From RUG708 sp050946535 (GTDB taxonomy: Bacteria; Bacillota; Clostridia; Peptostreptococcales; Anaerovoracaceae), in NCBI GenBank assembly GCA_050946535.1, contig JBMNUZ010000018.1, positions 1 to 28,144 of the forward strand: a DNA stretch of 28,144 nt. The letters run 5' to 3'. Below, one piece after another: positions 6,452 to 15,817 of the stretch. Every line of letters starts with the position of its first letter. Position 1 is the first letter of the stretch. The position numbers were made by a program, and so were the translations under genes. The notes beneath the pieces were generated by a model. That model was given only the letters and a program-made list of their open reading frames with translations. It was not told the DNA's origin and did not search any database.

Positions 6452-8053
6452 TCAGTAAAATTTCAATCTGCGTGCAATGCCTACAATCTTTTCGCCATGC
6501 GGCAGCCTGAGCATCTCTTCTTCTGTGATAGCCTTGAATGCGAATATGAGAAGCGCGTAGATGACCACTCCGGCGAGCACTGCTACGAGCGTCGAAATCA
6601 TATTGCCCGTGAAAAGAGACATACCTTTATAGATCAGCCAGGCAGATATTCCCATTATCAGAGATGCAGAACCCGGTTTGACTACAGTCAGCGATAAGCT
6701 GAAATGGGCTCCCGTGTACTTTTGAGCTGCCCTGAAATTAAGCAGCGAAGCGACCAGATAGGCACAAACCGTGCCTGCCGCTGCACCCTTGACGTTAAGA
6801 GCCGGAATACCGGTCAGCACATAGGTGATTACCACCTTGAAGCCCGCGCCGATCGCGAGATTGATCACAGGAATCATCTGGCGTCCTATTCCCTGAAGGA
6901 TTCCTGTAAGAGTCTGAACCGACGAAAGGAAAATCACCCCGATCGCGAGCACTGCCAGGCACCCTGCGGCGCTTATCGCACTTTCCTTCTGAGTCGGATA
7001 GAGCATGAGCATGATAGGTTTCGCGAGTGCGAAAAGTCCTGCCGCACATGGCAGACCGACGATCATGGCCATTCTCATGCCGAGTTCCGTGTTGCGTTTC
7101 AGCCCCTGTTCGTCTCCGATTTCGTGTGCCGCCGCGATGGCAGGAACGAGACTCAGCGCGATGCTCTGCGTGAGCACCTGCGGGAAATTGATCAGCGGAG
7201 TCGCAAAGCCCGAAAGCTGCCCGTAAAGGCTGTTGGCCTCCTCAGCTGAAAATCCAGTCTGTACGAGTCTTCTGGACACGATCACGAGATCGATGTTGCT
7301 CATTATCGGCATGATCGCCGCACCTATGGTTATAGGTATGGCGATGATGATTATCTTTTTTATAATAGTGCCGGCCTTTTCCGTCGGAAGATCGACAGGT
7401 GTATCGAGGCACTTCCTGTTGATGGCTTTTCTTCTCCTGAAAAAGACTATAACTATAGCGATCAGTCCGCAGATTCCGCCTGCTGTAGCTCCGAACGAAG
7501 CGCCGGCCGCAGCGAACTCGAGTCCCTTCGGCACGAGCAGCACCGCAAGCGTGAGTCCTGTGATGACTCTGAACAGCTGCTCCACGATCTGTGAAATCGC
7601 CGTCGGCGTCATATCCTGAAGTCCCTGAGTATAACCTCTGAACGCCGCCATAATCGGTATCACGAGCAGAGCCGGTGAAATCGACCTGATAGCGTATATC
7701 GCCTTATGAGTCGAGAACTTGACGTAAAAAGGAGCTCCCAGAAACAGTATGAGGCAAGTCGCAAGACCTATGCCGGCCAGAAGCACGAAGGAAAGTTTGA
7801 AGATCCTGTAGGCTTCTCTGTGATTTCCGTCAGCCGTACGCTCCGAAACCATCCTCGCTATCGCGGTCGGAATTCCGGCGGTCGAAATCGCCAGCAGGAG
7901 CACGTATATCGGATAGGCCGTCTGATAATAGCCCATTCCGGTATCGCCTATTATATTTGCAAGCGGTATGCGGAAAAACGCTCCGAGTATTTTTACCACT
8001 ATGCCTGCGGCACCGAGTATGACAGCGCCTTTTACAAATGATTTCCTACTCAT
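6452..8053 (-). CDS. YabM/SpoVB-family lipid flippase (MOP superfamily)
   Basis: This 533-residue polytopic membrane protein has about 14 hydrophobic segments and the MOP/MATE-like polysaccharide exporter pattern (VKGAVILGAAGIVVKILGAF at the N-terminus; FRGYTQGLQDMTPTAISQIVEQ at about 137-158). The family includes SpoVB, YtgP/MurJ and YabM, which move undecaprenyl-linked precursors across the membrane for peptidoglycan or other polymers. The neighbours favour the YabM branch: in Bacillus yabM precedes yabN (mazG) and yabO, and here the next genes are HU and RqcP. The ATG lies 8 bases after the amidohydrolase stop with no clear Shine-Dalgarno, so it is probably coupled to that gene. Which precursor it moves cannot be told. 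Confidence 0.88.
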   Translation of the reverse strand: MSRKSFVKGAVILGAAGIVVKILGAFFRIPLANIIGDTGMGYYQTAYPIYVLLLAISTAGIPTAIARMVSERTADGNHREAYRIFKLSFVLLAGIGLATCLILFLGAPFYVKFSTHKAIYAIRSISPALLVIPIMAAFRGYTQGLQDMTPTAISQIVEQLFRVITGLTLAVLLVPKGLEFAAAGASFGATAGGICGLIAIVIVFFRRRKAINRKCLDTPVDLPTEKAGTIIKKIIIIAIPITIGAAIMPIMSNIDLVIVSRRLVQTGFSAEEANSLYGQLSGFATPLINFPQVLTQSIALSLVPAIAAAHEIGDEQGLKRNTELGMRMAMIVGLPCAAGLFALAKPIMLMLYPTQKESAISAAGCLAVLAIGVIFLSSVQTLTGILQGIGRQMIPVINLAIGAGFKVVITYVLTGIPALNVKGAAAGTVCAYLVASLLNFRAAQKYTGAHFSLSLTVVKPGSASLIMGISAWLIYKGMSLFTGNMISTLVAVLAGVVIYALLIFAFKAITEEEMLRLPHGEKIVGIARRLKFY

Positions 8054-8061
8054 ACTGTTTA

Positions 8062-9351
8062 CTACAGACTGGCAATAATCTTGCGGCAGGCATTTTCGGT
8101 TTCAGCCGCTGCCTTTTCCACGTCGATCGTAGTATACTCTCCGTTTCTGTAGAGAACTTTTCCGTCAGCCATCGTGAGGAGCACGTCGCTTCCGGATGCT
8201 GAATATACTACATTTGTCGCGAGATCGTGGATCGGGCGCATGTTGGGAACCGAAAGATCTATCACTATAAGATCGGCTTTATTGCCTGCCTTGAGCGCTC
8301 CGCAGTCTTCTCTGCCCTGGGAGAGTGCTCCGGCGATCGTACCTGCTCTGAGCGTCTCAACAGGTGTTACGAGGGTAGGATCACCGTGCCTTTCCTTGTT
8401 GAGCAGCGCAAAGAATTTCATTTCTTCTATAAAATTGAGGCTGTTGTTGCTCGCCACGCTGTCTGTTCCTATAGCGACATTGATGCCTTTCGCAAGCATT
8501 GCAGGAATATCTGCCACTCCGCTTGCGAGCTTGAGATTGCTTACAGGACAGCTCGCCACAGTCACGCCTTTTTCAGCCATGATGTCGAGGTCGCTCTCCT
8601 CAACCCATACGCAGTGAGCTGCAGTCGATCTGTTTTCGAACGCTCCGAGGTCGCTGAACAGCCTGATCGGGGTGCGTCCGCCGTGCCTCTGCTTGCACTC
8701 TTCGTGTTCGCTCCTGGTTTCCGAAGCGTGAACGTGCATGTTGAGACCGTACTGTACCGCATAATCGGCCACTTCGCTGATGCTCGTCTCCGTATTGGTG
8801 TATTCCGCGTGAACGCTCGCGTCTACAAGCACTCTTCCGCCGGCGGCCTTGTGATAATCCTCCGCAAATCTGACTGCTTCTTTGTAGCTCTCGCTGCCTT
8901 TGACGGAGCCGTCGGTGAAGCTCGTAATGCTTCGTGAAATATTGGCCTTGGCACCGCTGTCTATTACCGCCCTGGCCATATCATCGCAGAAATAGTACAT
9001 ATCGCTCGTGGATACGATACCGAATTTCAGCGACTCAGCCATAGCAAGAAGAGTGGAATAATAAACGGCGTCGCTGTAGAGCTTGGCTTCGAACGGAAAA
9101 ATCCTGTCGTTCAGCCATTCCGACAGGGCGAGATTTTCGCCGTATCCGCGCATAAGCATCATAGGGCTGTGAGCGTGTGCATTGTAGAAAGCGCTCATCA
9201 GCAGTTTCCCTCTGCCGTCGTATTCCTCGCCGCAGTTCATTCTGGGACGCTCGTCGTTAATATAGACGATGCGGTCATCGATCGTTCCAACGTACATATG
9301 ATCATGGCGCTGGAAATTTTCATCAAGAATAGTAATATCAGTGAATAACAT
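8062..9351 (-). CDS. mtaD: Amidohydrolase, MTA/SAH deaminase family
   Basis: This 429-residue enzyme belongs to the metal-dependent amidohydrolase superfamily. Visible metal ligands are H59 and H61 (NAHAHSPM), a histidine in HVHASET, one in AAHCVW and the aspartate in GTDSVASNN. The overall pattern fits 5-methylthioadenosine/S-adenosylhomocysteine deaminases, which convert these adenosine derivatives to inosine forms during S-adenosylmethionine recycling. Related guanine or chlorohydrolase activities cannot be excluded. The first metal motif reads HAH where many relatives have HTH, a tolerated change. AAGGAG lies 7 bases before the ATG. The gene lies 67 bp after trkH and 8 bp before the flippase. 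Confidence 0.83.
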   Translation of the reverse strand: MLFTDITILDENFQRHDHMYVGTIDDRIVYINDERPRMNCGEEYDGRGKLLMSAFYNAHAHSPMMLMRGYGENLALSEWLNDRIFPFEAKLYSDAVYYSTLLAMAESLKFGIVSTSDMYYFCDDMARAVIDSGAKANISRSITSFTDGSVKGSESYKEAVRFAEDYHKAAGGRVLVDASVHAEYTNTETSISEVADYAVQYGLNMHVHASETRSEHEECKQRHGGRTPIRLFSDLGAFENRSTAAHCVWVEESDLDIMAEKGVTVASCPVSNLKLASGVADIPAMLAKGINVAIGTDSVASNNSLNFIEEMKFFALLNKERHGDPTLVTPVETLRAGTIAGALSQGREDCGALKAGNKADLIVIDLSVPNMRPIHDLATNVVYSASGSDVLLTMADGKVLYRNGEYTTIDVEKAAAETENACRKIIASL

Positions 9352-9418
9352 TGTTATCTCCTTTTCTACTTGTACGGCTGATATTCTGTCATATTATCTT
9401 TTCAAAGTCAATACGGCA

Positions 9419-10864
9419 TCAGTACTTATACCATGTGCGCGGATAGAACATGAGAAGTATCGGGAAAATTTCGAGACGCCCGGCCAGCATGTCTATGCTG
9501 AGTACGATCATCGAGAAACGCGAGAATATCGAAAACGATCCCGACGGGCCGACCTGTCCGAGGCCGCATCCCACGTTGTTGATCGCCGCGGATACCGCTG
9601 AAATAGTCGTTATCATATCCAGATCGTTGATCGAGACCAGGAGCACCGATACGATGAATGTAGCCGCATACATCACTATAAACGAGTACACGCCAAGAAG
9701 GGCCTCCTGCTGCATCACCCGGCCGTTGTATTTTATGACGTTGACGGACCGTGGGCTGAGAAGCCGCTTTACGTCTGCGACAACCATTTTCCCCAGTATC
9801 AGGACTCTCGAGATTTTAATTCCGCAAGCCGTAGATCCCGAACAGCCTCCCGTAAACATGAGAGCCAGCAGTAATATCTTCGAATAGCTCGGCCACATGT
9901 CGAAGTCATCGAGTATGAATCCCGTGCTCGATTCGGTGGCCGTGACCGCAAACGCTGAATTGAGCAGCGCCTTTGCGAAGCTGCCGTACCTGCTCATCGT
10001 GTTGAACGCAATAGTGACGGAAGCCACAGCGGTAATAGCCGCGTAAGCCCTGAGTTCCGGATTCCGGAATGCCTCCCTCGCTCTGCCCGTGAACATCAGG
10101 AAAAACAGGGTGTAGTTTACTCCGAAAAGGAACATGAAAACGGTAGTGACTATAGATATATAGTCGCTGTTGTAATAGGCGATCGACGTGTCATGAATGT
10201 TGAATCCGCCCGTACCAGCCGTTCCGAACGTTATATTTACCGCGTCAAACGTAGACATGCCGCCTATTTTCAGAAATATAAAGTTCAGAACCGTAAGGAT
10301 TATATAAATTGTGTAGAGAATGATGGCTGACATCTGTGTCTTCGGCACTATCTTGTCTGTGTCGGAGCTCGGGCTCTCGGCCTTCATGAGATTTACCGCG
10401 CTGCCGCCCTTGCCGGGAAGAACCGCGAGCATGAAGACGAGCACGCCCATGCCGCCCAGCCATACAGTGAATGAACGCCAGAAAAGTATCGACCTGCTGA
10501 CGCTCTCTACGTCCGTCAGCACGGTTATTCCTGTCGTCGTGAATCCCGACATGGTTTCGAAAAACGCTTCGATGAATATCGGTATTTCCCCGCTTACATA
10601 AAAAGGCACAGCGCCCACGAGACTGATGGCAATCCACGACAGGCCGACTATAACCATGCTATCTCTCATCAGCAGCACTTCGTCCTTCCTGTCTATACGC
10701 GTCAGAATGAATCCGAGCGCAAACGCTATGATCATTGCAGTCAGGAATCCTCTGACCGCAGCATGCTCATGGTACGCGCCCGCCAGAATAAGGGGCAGTA
10801 TCAGTATGCACCCTTCAACTACCAGTATATTGCCTAATATATGGAACACTGTGCGATAATTCAT
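9419..10864 (-). CDS. trkH: Potassium uptake protein TrkH, membrane subunit
   Basis: This 481-residue membrane protein carries the four selectivity-filter loops of the TrkH/KtrB family: TTTG (109-112), GTGGF (217-221), SSTGF (312-316) and NVGCG (430-434). It forms the ion pathway for K+ uptake and is gated by the cytoplasmic TrkA ring. It follows trkA by 9 bp on the same strand, with a weak GTGAG ribosome-binding site 8 bases before the ATG. The order trkA-trkH in one transcript explains a complete Trk system. Confidence 0.95.
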   Translation of the reverse strand: MNYRTVFHILGNILVVEGCILILPLILAGAYHEHAAVRGFLTAMIIAFALGFILTRIDRKDEVLLMRDSMVIVGLSWIAISLVGAVPFYVSGEIPIFIEAFFETMSGFTTTGITVLTDVESVSRSILFWRSFTVWLGGMGVLVFMLAVLPGKGGSAVNLMKAESPSSDTDKIVPKTQMSAIILYTIYIILTVLNFIFLKIGGMSTFDAVNITFGTAGTGGFNIHDTSIAYYNSDYISIVTTVFMFLFGVNYTLFFLMFTGRAREAFRNPELRAYAAITAVASVTIAFNTMSRYGSFAKALLNSAFAVTATESSTGFILDDFDMWPSYSKILLLALMFTGGCSGSTACGIKISRVLILGKMVVADVKRLLSPRSVNVIKYNGRVMQQEALLGVYSFIVMYAATFIVSVLLVSINDLDMITTISAVSAAINNVGCGLGQVGPSGSFSIFSRFSMIVLSIDMLAGRLEIFPILLMFYPRTWYKY

Positions 10865-10873
10865 AGATCAAAC

Positions 10874-12229
10874 TCACTTTATTATATCTTTAAGAGAATC
10901 GAGCTTTCCTGTTGTAATGACGGCGACGCTGTCTCCAGGCTGCAGCGTATCGTCGCCTCTCGGAATGATTACTCTGCCGCGCCTTCTGAGCACGCCGAGA
11001 ATCACATCGTCACGTATGTTCAGATCCTTGATTTTCTTATCGGTCAGAGCCGGATTATCACCGACGAGGAATTCCATCGCCTCCGCTTTGTCGTCCTCGA
11101 GACGGAAAAGTGCCTGAACCTCCGATGAATCGGACGTTTTCTTCATGGCTCTGACAAATCTGAGAATATTTTCGGTCGCTACGAGGCGCGGTGAGAACGT
11201 GCTGCCAATGTTCAGCATCCTGAGGATCTTTGAAAACGAGTTGTGCGTAACCTTCGTGAGAAGCTTCGCCTTCGACGCTGACTGCACGAACAGGCTCAGC
11301 ATGATATTTTCCTCGTCCATTCCTGTAAGAGACGCGAACGCATCGGTCTTCGTGACGCCTTCCTCTGTCAGCAGCTGCTGGTCGGTGCCGTCGCCGTGGA
11401 TTATTTCCGCATCCGGCAGTTCTTCTATCAGCTCCATGCATCTTTCCCTGTCGCGTTCTATTATTTTGACGTGAACGCCGGTTTCGACCATCATGCGTGC
11501 CAGATAGAAGCCGATCCTACCGCCTCCGACGATTATCATGCTCTTAATGCGGTTCGTTTTAATGCCGGCCTGTGCGAGGAACCTGAGTTCTTCGGTCCGT
11601 TTCCCCGCGACGATCAGTTTGTCGCCGTCTTCTACTACATATTCGCCCGAAGGAATGACTACGTCTCCTGTCTTTTTCGTGACGAGGCATACCAGTATTT
11701 CCGGATTTATCTTCCACAGATTTTTCAGCGGCATTCCGATGAGGCGGTTTTTTCCGCTTACCATGAATTCCAGCAGATCGACGTCTCCTCCCGGAAAAGT
11801 CTCGACTCTTGTCATTGAAGGAAGCCTCAGAACCCTCACCATTTCATCGGCGCACGCCTTTTCCGGATTAATCGACATGCTGAGTCCGGAATCTCCCTTT
11901 ATCAGAGGCATCACGTCCATGTATTCCGGATTGCGGACCCTCGCTATTGTATTTTTTGCACCCAGCTTTCTCGCGACCATGCACGAAAGTATGTTCAGCT
12001 CGTCCATCTGAGTGACGGCGATGAGAAGCTCGGCGTGCTCCGCTCCTGCTTTGTTGAGAACCGGAATCGTGGAGCCGTTGCCTCTGATTCCGAGCACGTC
12101 GTAACGCTGTGCTACCGAAGCGACACGCTCCTCCTGAAGGTCTATCACGGTGATGTTGTGTTCCTCTTCAGACAGTTTCTCCGCAAGCGTCGCTCCTATC
12201 TTTCCACATCCAACGATAATAATATCCAT
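10874..12229 (-). CDS. trkA: Trk system regulatory subunit TrkA
   Basis: This 451-residue cytoplasmic protein is a tandem duplication of an RCK module. Each half begins with a dinucleotide-binding Rossmann motif (GCGKIG, 7-12; GGGRIG, 235-240), followed by an acidic residue closing the second strand (D30 and the equivalent E), and ends with an RCK_C domain (about 140-215 and 370-451). TrkA senses NAD(H)/nucleotides and gates TrkH. Its ATG overlaps the stop of a 60-residue membrane protein (TGATG), so translation is coupled to that small gene. Confidence 0.95.
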   Translation of the reverse strand: MDIIIVGCGKIGATLAEKLSEEEHNITVIDLQEERVASVAQRYDVLGIRGNGSTIPVLNKAGAEHAELLIAVTQMDELNILSCMVARKLGAKNTIARVRNPEYMDVMPLIKGDSGLSMSINPEKACADEMVRVLRLPSMTRVETFPGGDVDLLEFMVSGKNRLIGMPLKNLWKINPEILVCLVTKKTGDVVIPSGEYVVEDGDKLIVAGKRTEELRFLAQAGIKTNRIKSMIIVGGGRIGFYLARMMVETGVHVKIIERDRERCMELIEELPDAEIIHGDGTDQQLLTEEGVTKTDAFASLTGMDEENIMLSLFVQSASKAKLLTKVTHNSFSKILRMLNIGSTFSPRLVATENILRFVRAMKKTSDSSEVQALFRLEDDKAEAMEFLVGDNPALTDKKIKDLNIRDDVILGVLRRRGRVIIPRGDDTLQPGDSVAVITTGKLDSLKDIIK

Positions 12230-12411
12230 CAGCCTGCGATCCCTGCTCCCAGTGTTACAAAAATGCCAGAAGCCGCTATAAGCACTCCGACTATTGTAAA
12301 TGCGGTGGCAGCTCCTCCCGGAAGTTTAGAGCGGTTGATAAACGTGAACAGCACGAGTACGATTCCGAGCACTATTCCGATTATTCCTGCAATGATGAGT
12401 GGGGTTGACAT
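12229..12411 (-). CDS. Small two-helix membrane protein coupled to trkA
   Basis: I do not recognise this 60-residue protein. It has two hydrophobic segments (about 4-24 and 36-57) joined by a short polar turn (INRSKLPGG), rich in Gly, Ala, Ile and Val. It is supported as a gene by AAGGAG 8 bases before its ATG and by the TGATG junction with trkA, which suggests stoichiometric co-translation. It may be an accessory subunit or stabiliser of the Trk channel; this is inferred from position only. It could instead be an unrelated small membrane protein. Confidence 0.8.
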   Translation of the reverse strand: MSTPLIIAGIIGIVLGIVLVLFTFINRSKLPGGAATAFTIVGVLIAASGIFVTLGAGIAG

Positions 12412-12441
12412 TTTTATCTCTCCTTAAGTTAATCAGCTAGT

Positions 12442-14361
12442 CTATAGTTCGATGAGCGCGCAGATGACTCTTGCAGCCTCTGCTCTCGTCGCATTGTTGA
12501 GCGGGTAGAAATACCTCTGCTCACTGCCGTCGTCGTCCGTAACATCGACGCCGCTGAGTATTCCGGCGCGGACCGCTCTGTCGACTGATTCTTCAGCCCA
12601 CGAAGGGATATCGCTGCTGTCAGCGAATTCGATCGAAGAAGCGGTATCGTCCAGCGTTATTCCGGTGGCGTCGGCGTAATTGCAGATCATGACGGCCATT
12701 TCGGCTCTTGTAATGTTCTTCTCAGGCGAGAACGTCGAAACATCGGTACCTTTTGCTATGCCTTCAGCAACAGCCCAGTTTACGTAGTCTGCGTACCATG
12801 CACTGTCGCTTACGTCAGAGAAACCTGCGTCCTCTATCGATGAGAAATCGGTGACTCCTGCACTCGCGGCGAGCATCTTTACGAATTCGGCGCGCGTGAC
12901 GTTGTTGTCCGGTTTGAACGTACCGTCTCCCATGCCTGAGACGATTCCGGCCGAAACCAGAGTTCTTATGTAGCTTTCAGCCCAATGGCCCGAAATGTCG
13001 TTTAATCCTGACGGATCATCCGTCGTCGTTGTGTCGTCGTCATCGGCGCCGGCAGGATCGGTATTGGCTGACACCCTGTTGGACGCGTACGCATTTACAT
13101 AGAGCTGATAGAGCTCTGTGCTCCCCGCCACATACTTATATCTGAAATGTATCTCGCCCGATACGTTCGGCAGAGAGGTATTCAGCTGAAGCTGCCTGAT
13201 GAGTTCGTCGGTGCCTGCCCACACTCCGGAAGTCGCATTCGCGCGGTAGTCGGCCATTCCGATGTAAAGCTTGACGTCAGTTCCGTCGACTACATCGCTC
13301 CACCATTCGGCGAGAGTCTTGTAGTCTGCTATAGAATATCCTATGTTCCAGTAAATCTGAGGCGCTATATAGTCCACCCATCCGTTCTTTACCCATGTGT
13401 ACGAATCGGCGTATCTGTCGGTGTAGGATTCGCCTCCGTTAGTGTCTGAGCCAAGCGACGTAGTCGATTTATTCGCCCAGATTCCCATAGGGCTTATTCC
13501 GAAAACGCAGTGCGAGTCTGCATCGTGGACTGCCTGATTGACCTCCTGAACAAGCGTGTTGACGTTGTTTCTGCGCCATTCGGCCTTGTCCATTCCGTTT
13601 CCGTAGGCTGCGTAAGACTCCGAATCATCGAACGACGAGCCCGGATAAAAATAATCGTCGAAATGTATGCCGTCTACGTCGTAGTTGTTCACGATCTCAA
13701 GCACGCCTTTCACGATGAGGTCTCTTACGGCCGGTTCGCCCGGGTCGAAGTAGTACTTTCCGTCATATTCGACCACGTAGTCGTTGTACGCTCCCTTTGC
13801 AGGGTTGTCGTCCGAAAGCTCTTCCCAGCCGCCCTCAGAAGTCGTAATCCTGTAAGGATTGATCCACGCATGGAGTTCTATGCCCTTCTCGTGGGCTTTC
13901 TCGACCCAGTATTCAAGCGGATCGAATCCGTCCGACGGAGCCTGGCCCTGAGTCCCTGTCAGATACTTGCTCCACGGGTAATACGATGACTCATAAAAAG
14001 CGTCCGAGGCAGGCCTTACCTGCAGGAAAATCGCATTCATGCCCATATTGTAGCAGTCGTTGATGACCTGATCGGCCTGGGCCTTCAGCGATTCGGCCGA
14101 TGTCGTCTGCGTGGTCGGGTAGTCCAGCGATGCCACTGTAGACACCCATATGCCTCTCATCTCTGAATTCGAACTGTCCGAACTGCTCGACTGTGTGCTG
14201 ACAGACGTGCTGTCAGACGAATCGTCCCCGAACGAGAACATCATCGATCCTGCGATGGTCCACACGAGAAAGAGCGCAGCGAGCACGACTGCTATGACCG
14301 CTATTACTCTCTTCTTCCTGGCCTCAACGGCATTTTTGCCGTTGTCGTTCTTGTTTGCCAT
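12442..14361 (-). CDS. GHL10-type glycoside hydrolase-like surface protein with three SLH domains
   Basis: This 639-residue protein has a short basic cytoplasmic N-terminus, one membrane segment (about 19-43), a Ser/Asp-rich linker (46-66), a glycoside hydrolase-like 10 (DUF187/YddW) TIM-barrel domain (about 68-410, beginning EMRGIWVST and including GIHFDDYFYP), an Asp/Thr-rich linker (about 432-453) and three S-layer homology repeats (about 454-497, 513-558 and 578-635), each with a TRAE motif. SLH repeats bind pyruvylated secondary cell-wall polymer, and GHL10 proteins are thought to act on cell-wall glycans, though few have been assayed. The N-terminal segment has no obvious signal-peptidase site, so the protein may be held by both membrane and wall. 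GGGGG lies 8 bases before the ATG. Confidence 0.9.
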   Translation of the reverse strand: MANKNDNGKNAVEARKKRVIAVIAVVLAALFLVWTIAGSMMFSFGDDSSDSTSVSTQSSSSDSSNSEMRGIWVSTVASLDYPTTQTTSAESLKAQADQVINDCYNMGMNAIFLQVRPASDAFYESSYYPWSKYLTGTQGQAPSDGFDPLEYWVEKAHEKGIELHAWINPYRITTSEGGWEELSDDNPAKGAYNDYVVEYDGKYYFDPGEPAVRDLIVKGVLEIVNNYDVDGIHFDDYFYPGSSFDDSESYAAYGNGMDKAEWRRNNVNTLVQEVNQAVHDADSHCVFGISPMGIWANKSTTSLGSDTNGGESYTDRYADSYTWVKNGWVDYIAPQIYWNIGYSIADYKTLAEWWSDVVDGTDVKLYIGMADYRANATSGVWAGTDELIRQLQLNTSLPNVSGEIHFRYKYVAGSTELYQLYVNAYASNRVSANTDPAGADDDDTTTTDDPSGLNDISGHWAESYIRTLVSAGIVSGMGDGTFKPDNNVTRAEFVKMLAASAGVTDFSSIEDAGFSDVSDSAWYADYVNWAVAEGIAKGTDVSTFSPEKNITRAEMAVMICNYADATGITLDDTASSIEFADSSDIPSWAEESVDRAVRAGILSGVDVTDDDGSEQRYFYPLNNATRAEAARVICALIEL

Positions 14362-14393
14362 AATAAAATCCCCCTTTGAATATCTATTGACTT

Positions 14394-15119
14394 TCAGACT
14401 TCCTCATATACAGCATCCTTCATCATATTCCTGCCGTATGCGTCTATTCTGTCGACGATTTCGTCGGAACAGACTTCCCGCAGACGCGATATGGCAGGCC
14501 CGAGGTCAGGCTGGCGCCATTCGGCGCTGTGGCAGTCCGAACCAAGGATCTGAATCTTTCCGCTTTCAAACAGCGGTTTGTAGAACTGCACGTTGTGAAC
14601 GCCGTTGATATAAATCGCGTTCATCTGAATGACGACCGGCATGTTATAGAAATGTTCTATATACTTTGTCGGCGTGAACGTGTGAAAATATCTGTCTATA
14701 TGAGGAATGACAGGCGTAAAGGGCGTATTCAGCGCTATATCGTCTATTACCTTTACGTTTGATTCCGTCCATGGTGTGAACGGCATCTCCGTCATTATGT
14801 ATTTCGTCCCGTTGATCGTAAGTTTGTCGAGATAGTCCCACCTGTTCATATCAGGCATGAACTCTATCTCCGCGCCCATGACCATGCGCGGGATCAGCTT
14901 TTTGTCTTCTTCGGTAAGCGATTCGCGGATCTGTTCGAAACGCAGTCTTCTCTCTTCCAGCCACGGCACTATGCTGTTTTCTCCCCTCCTGAAATGAGAC
15001 GACAGTACCACCGTATCGATGCCCTGGGCATAGCTCATTTTCAGCATGGCTATTGATTCTTCAACATTGTGCGAACCATCATCTATGTGATGGAGGATAT
15101 GTGTATGGAAATCGATCAT
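14394..15119 (-). CDS. PHP-domain phosphatase, CpsB/CapC-like
   Basis: This 241-residue protein has the polymerase/histidinol phosphatase (PHP) metal-binding pattern: DFHTHILHHIDDG at 3-15, SSHF at about 40, GAEIEF at about 82, PHIDRY at about 139 and SDCHS near 194. These fit the CpsB/CapC family of manganese-dependent tyrosine phosphatases that act on capsule-regulating tyrosine kinases. No cognate kinase (CpsC/CpsD) is in the window, and the usual HPER motif is replaced by PHIDRY, so the substrate is uncertain. It is 32 bp upstream of the surface GHL10-SLH gene and probably co-transcribed. Confidence 0.8.
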   Translation of the reverse strand: MIDFHTHILHHIDDGSHNVEESIAMLKMSYAQGIDTVVLSSHFRRGENSIVPWLEERRLRFEQIRESLTEEDKKLIPRMVMGAEIEFMPDMNRWDYLDKLTINGTKYIMTEMPFTPWTESNVKVIDDIALNTPFTPVIPHIDRYFHTFTPTKYIEHFYNMPVVIQMNAIYINGVHNVQFYKPLFESGKIQILGSDCHSAEWRQPDLGPAISRLREVCSDEIVDRIDAYGRNMMKDAVYEEV

Positions 15120-15146
15120 GAATTTTACGCTTCCCGGAAGTAATAA

Positions 15147-15782
15147 TCAGAAATCAAGATCGCTGAGAATTACGAGAAGCATGCCCTTCTTTACTGAAAT
15201 CTCAGCATCGTCTTTTATGAATTCGTTGCTTATGCCGAGCGGATACGTGTTCGTCAGCTCCGCGTCGGTCAGAGGATATCTCAGGCCTCTGAGCGTGACG
15301 CCCTCGGATTTCCTGTCCATCGAAAATATGGAAATCTTCGTCCATCTGCCTCGCGAGATCCGGCACGTGCCGTCCTCCATGGCAAAGATCTGATGGTGCT
15401 CGTCGACGAGAGTGCATCTGGCTCCACGCTCCGCGGCAAACGCGCACAGAGAAAGGTTCGCCACCTCGTGATCCACACGCCCTCCGAGCGCTCCGCATAT
15501 TACGATGTCGGAAAATTCCATCTCGAGCGCCCTTCTCAGGGCTATCATCGTATCTGTATCGTCTTTTTCCGGTTTTTCCTTTATTATATCGATTCCGGGA
15601 GCGATCTCGCCGGGATATGAATCGAAATCACCGACCACGAGATCAGGAATGATCCCTTCGTTTACCGCATGTCTGTATCCCCTGTCACATGCGATTATAT
15701 AATCAGCGTTTTTAAGGACTGGCGGAATGAAGCACCTCGGTGCTCCGGTTATTATCAGACATGTTTCTGTAGATTCTGCCAT
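15147..15782 (-). CDS. thiN: Thiamine diphosphokinase
   Basis: This 211-residue enzyme transfers pyrophosphate from ATP to thiamine to make thiamine diphosphate. Family motifs are present: GDFDS (51-55), DDTD (74-77) and GALGGRVDH (97-105) in the catalytic domain, with the thiamine-binding C-terminal domain after about 135. The start is placed at ATG 15782: GGAGG ends 10 bases before it, whereas the in-frame GTG at 15791 is only one base from that site. It lies between cca and the PHP gene with gaps of about 30 bp. Confidence 0.93.
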   Translation of the reverse strand: MAESTETCLIITGAPRCFIPPVLKNADYIIACDRGYRHAVNEGIIPDLVVGDFDSYPGEIAPGIDIIKEKPEKDDTDTMIALRRALEMEFSDIVICGALGGRVDHEVANLSLCAFAAERGARCTLVDEHHQIFAMEDGTCRISRGRWTKISIFSMDRKSEGVTLRGLRYPLTDAELTNTYPLGISNEFIKDDAEISVKKGMLLVILSDLDF

Positions 15783-15817
15783 TATTATCACGCCTCCGAA
15801 TATCCAAGTTTAATTAT

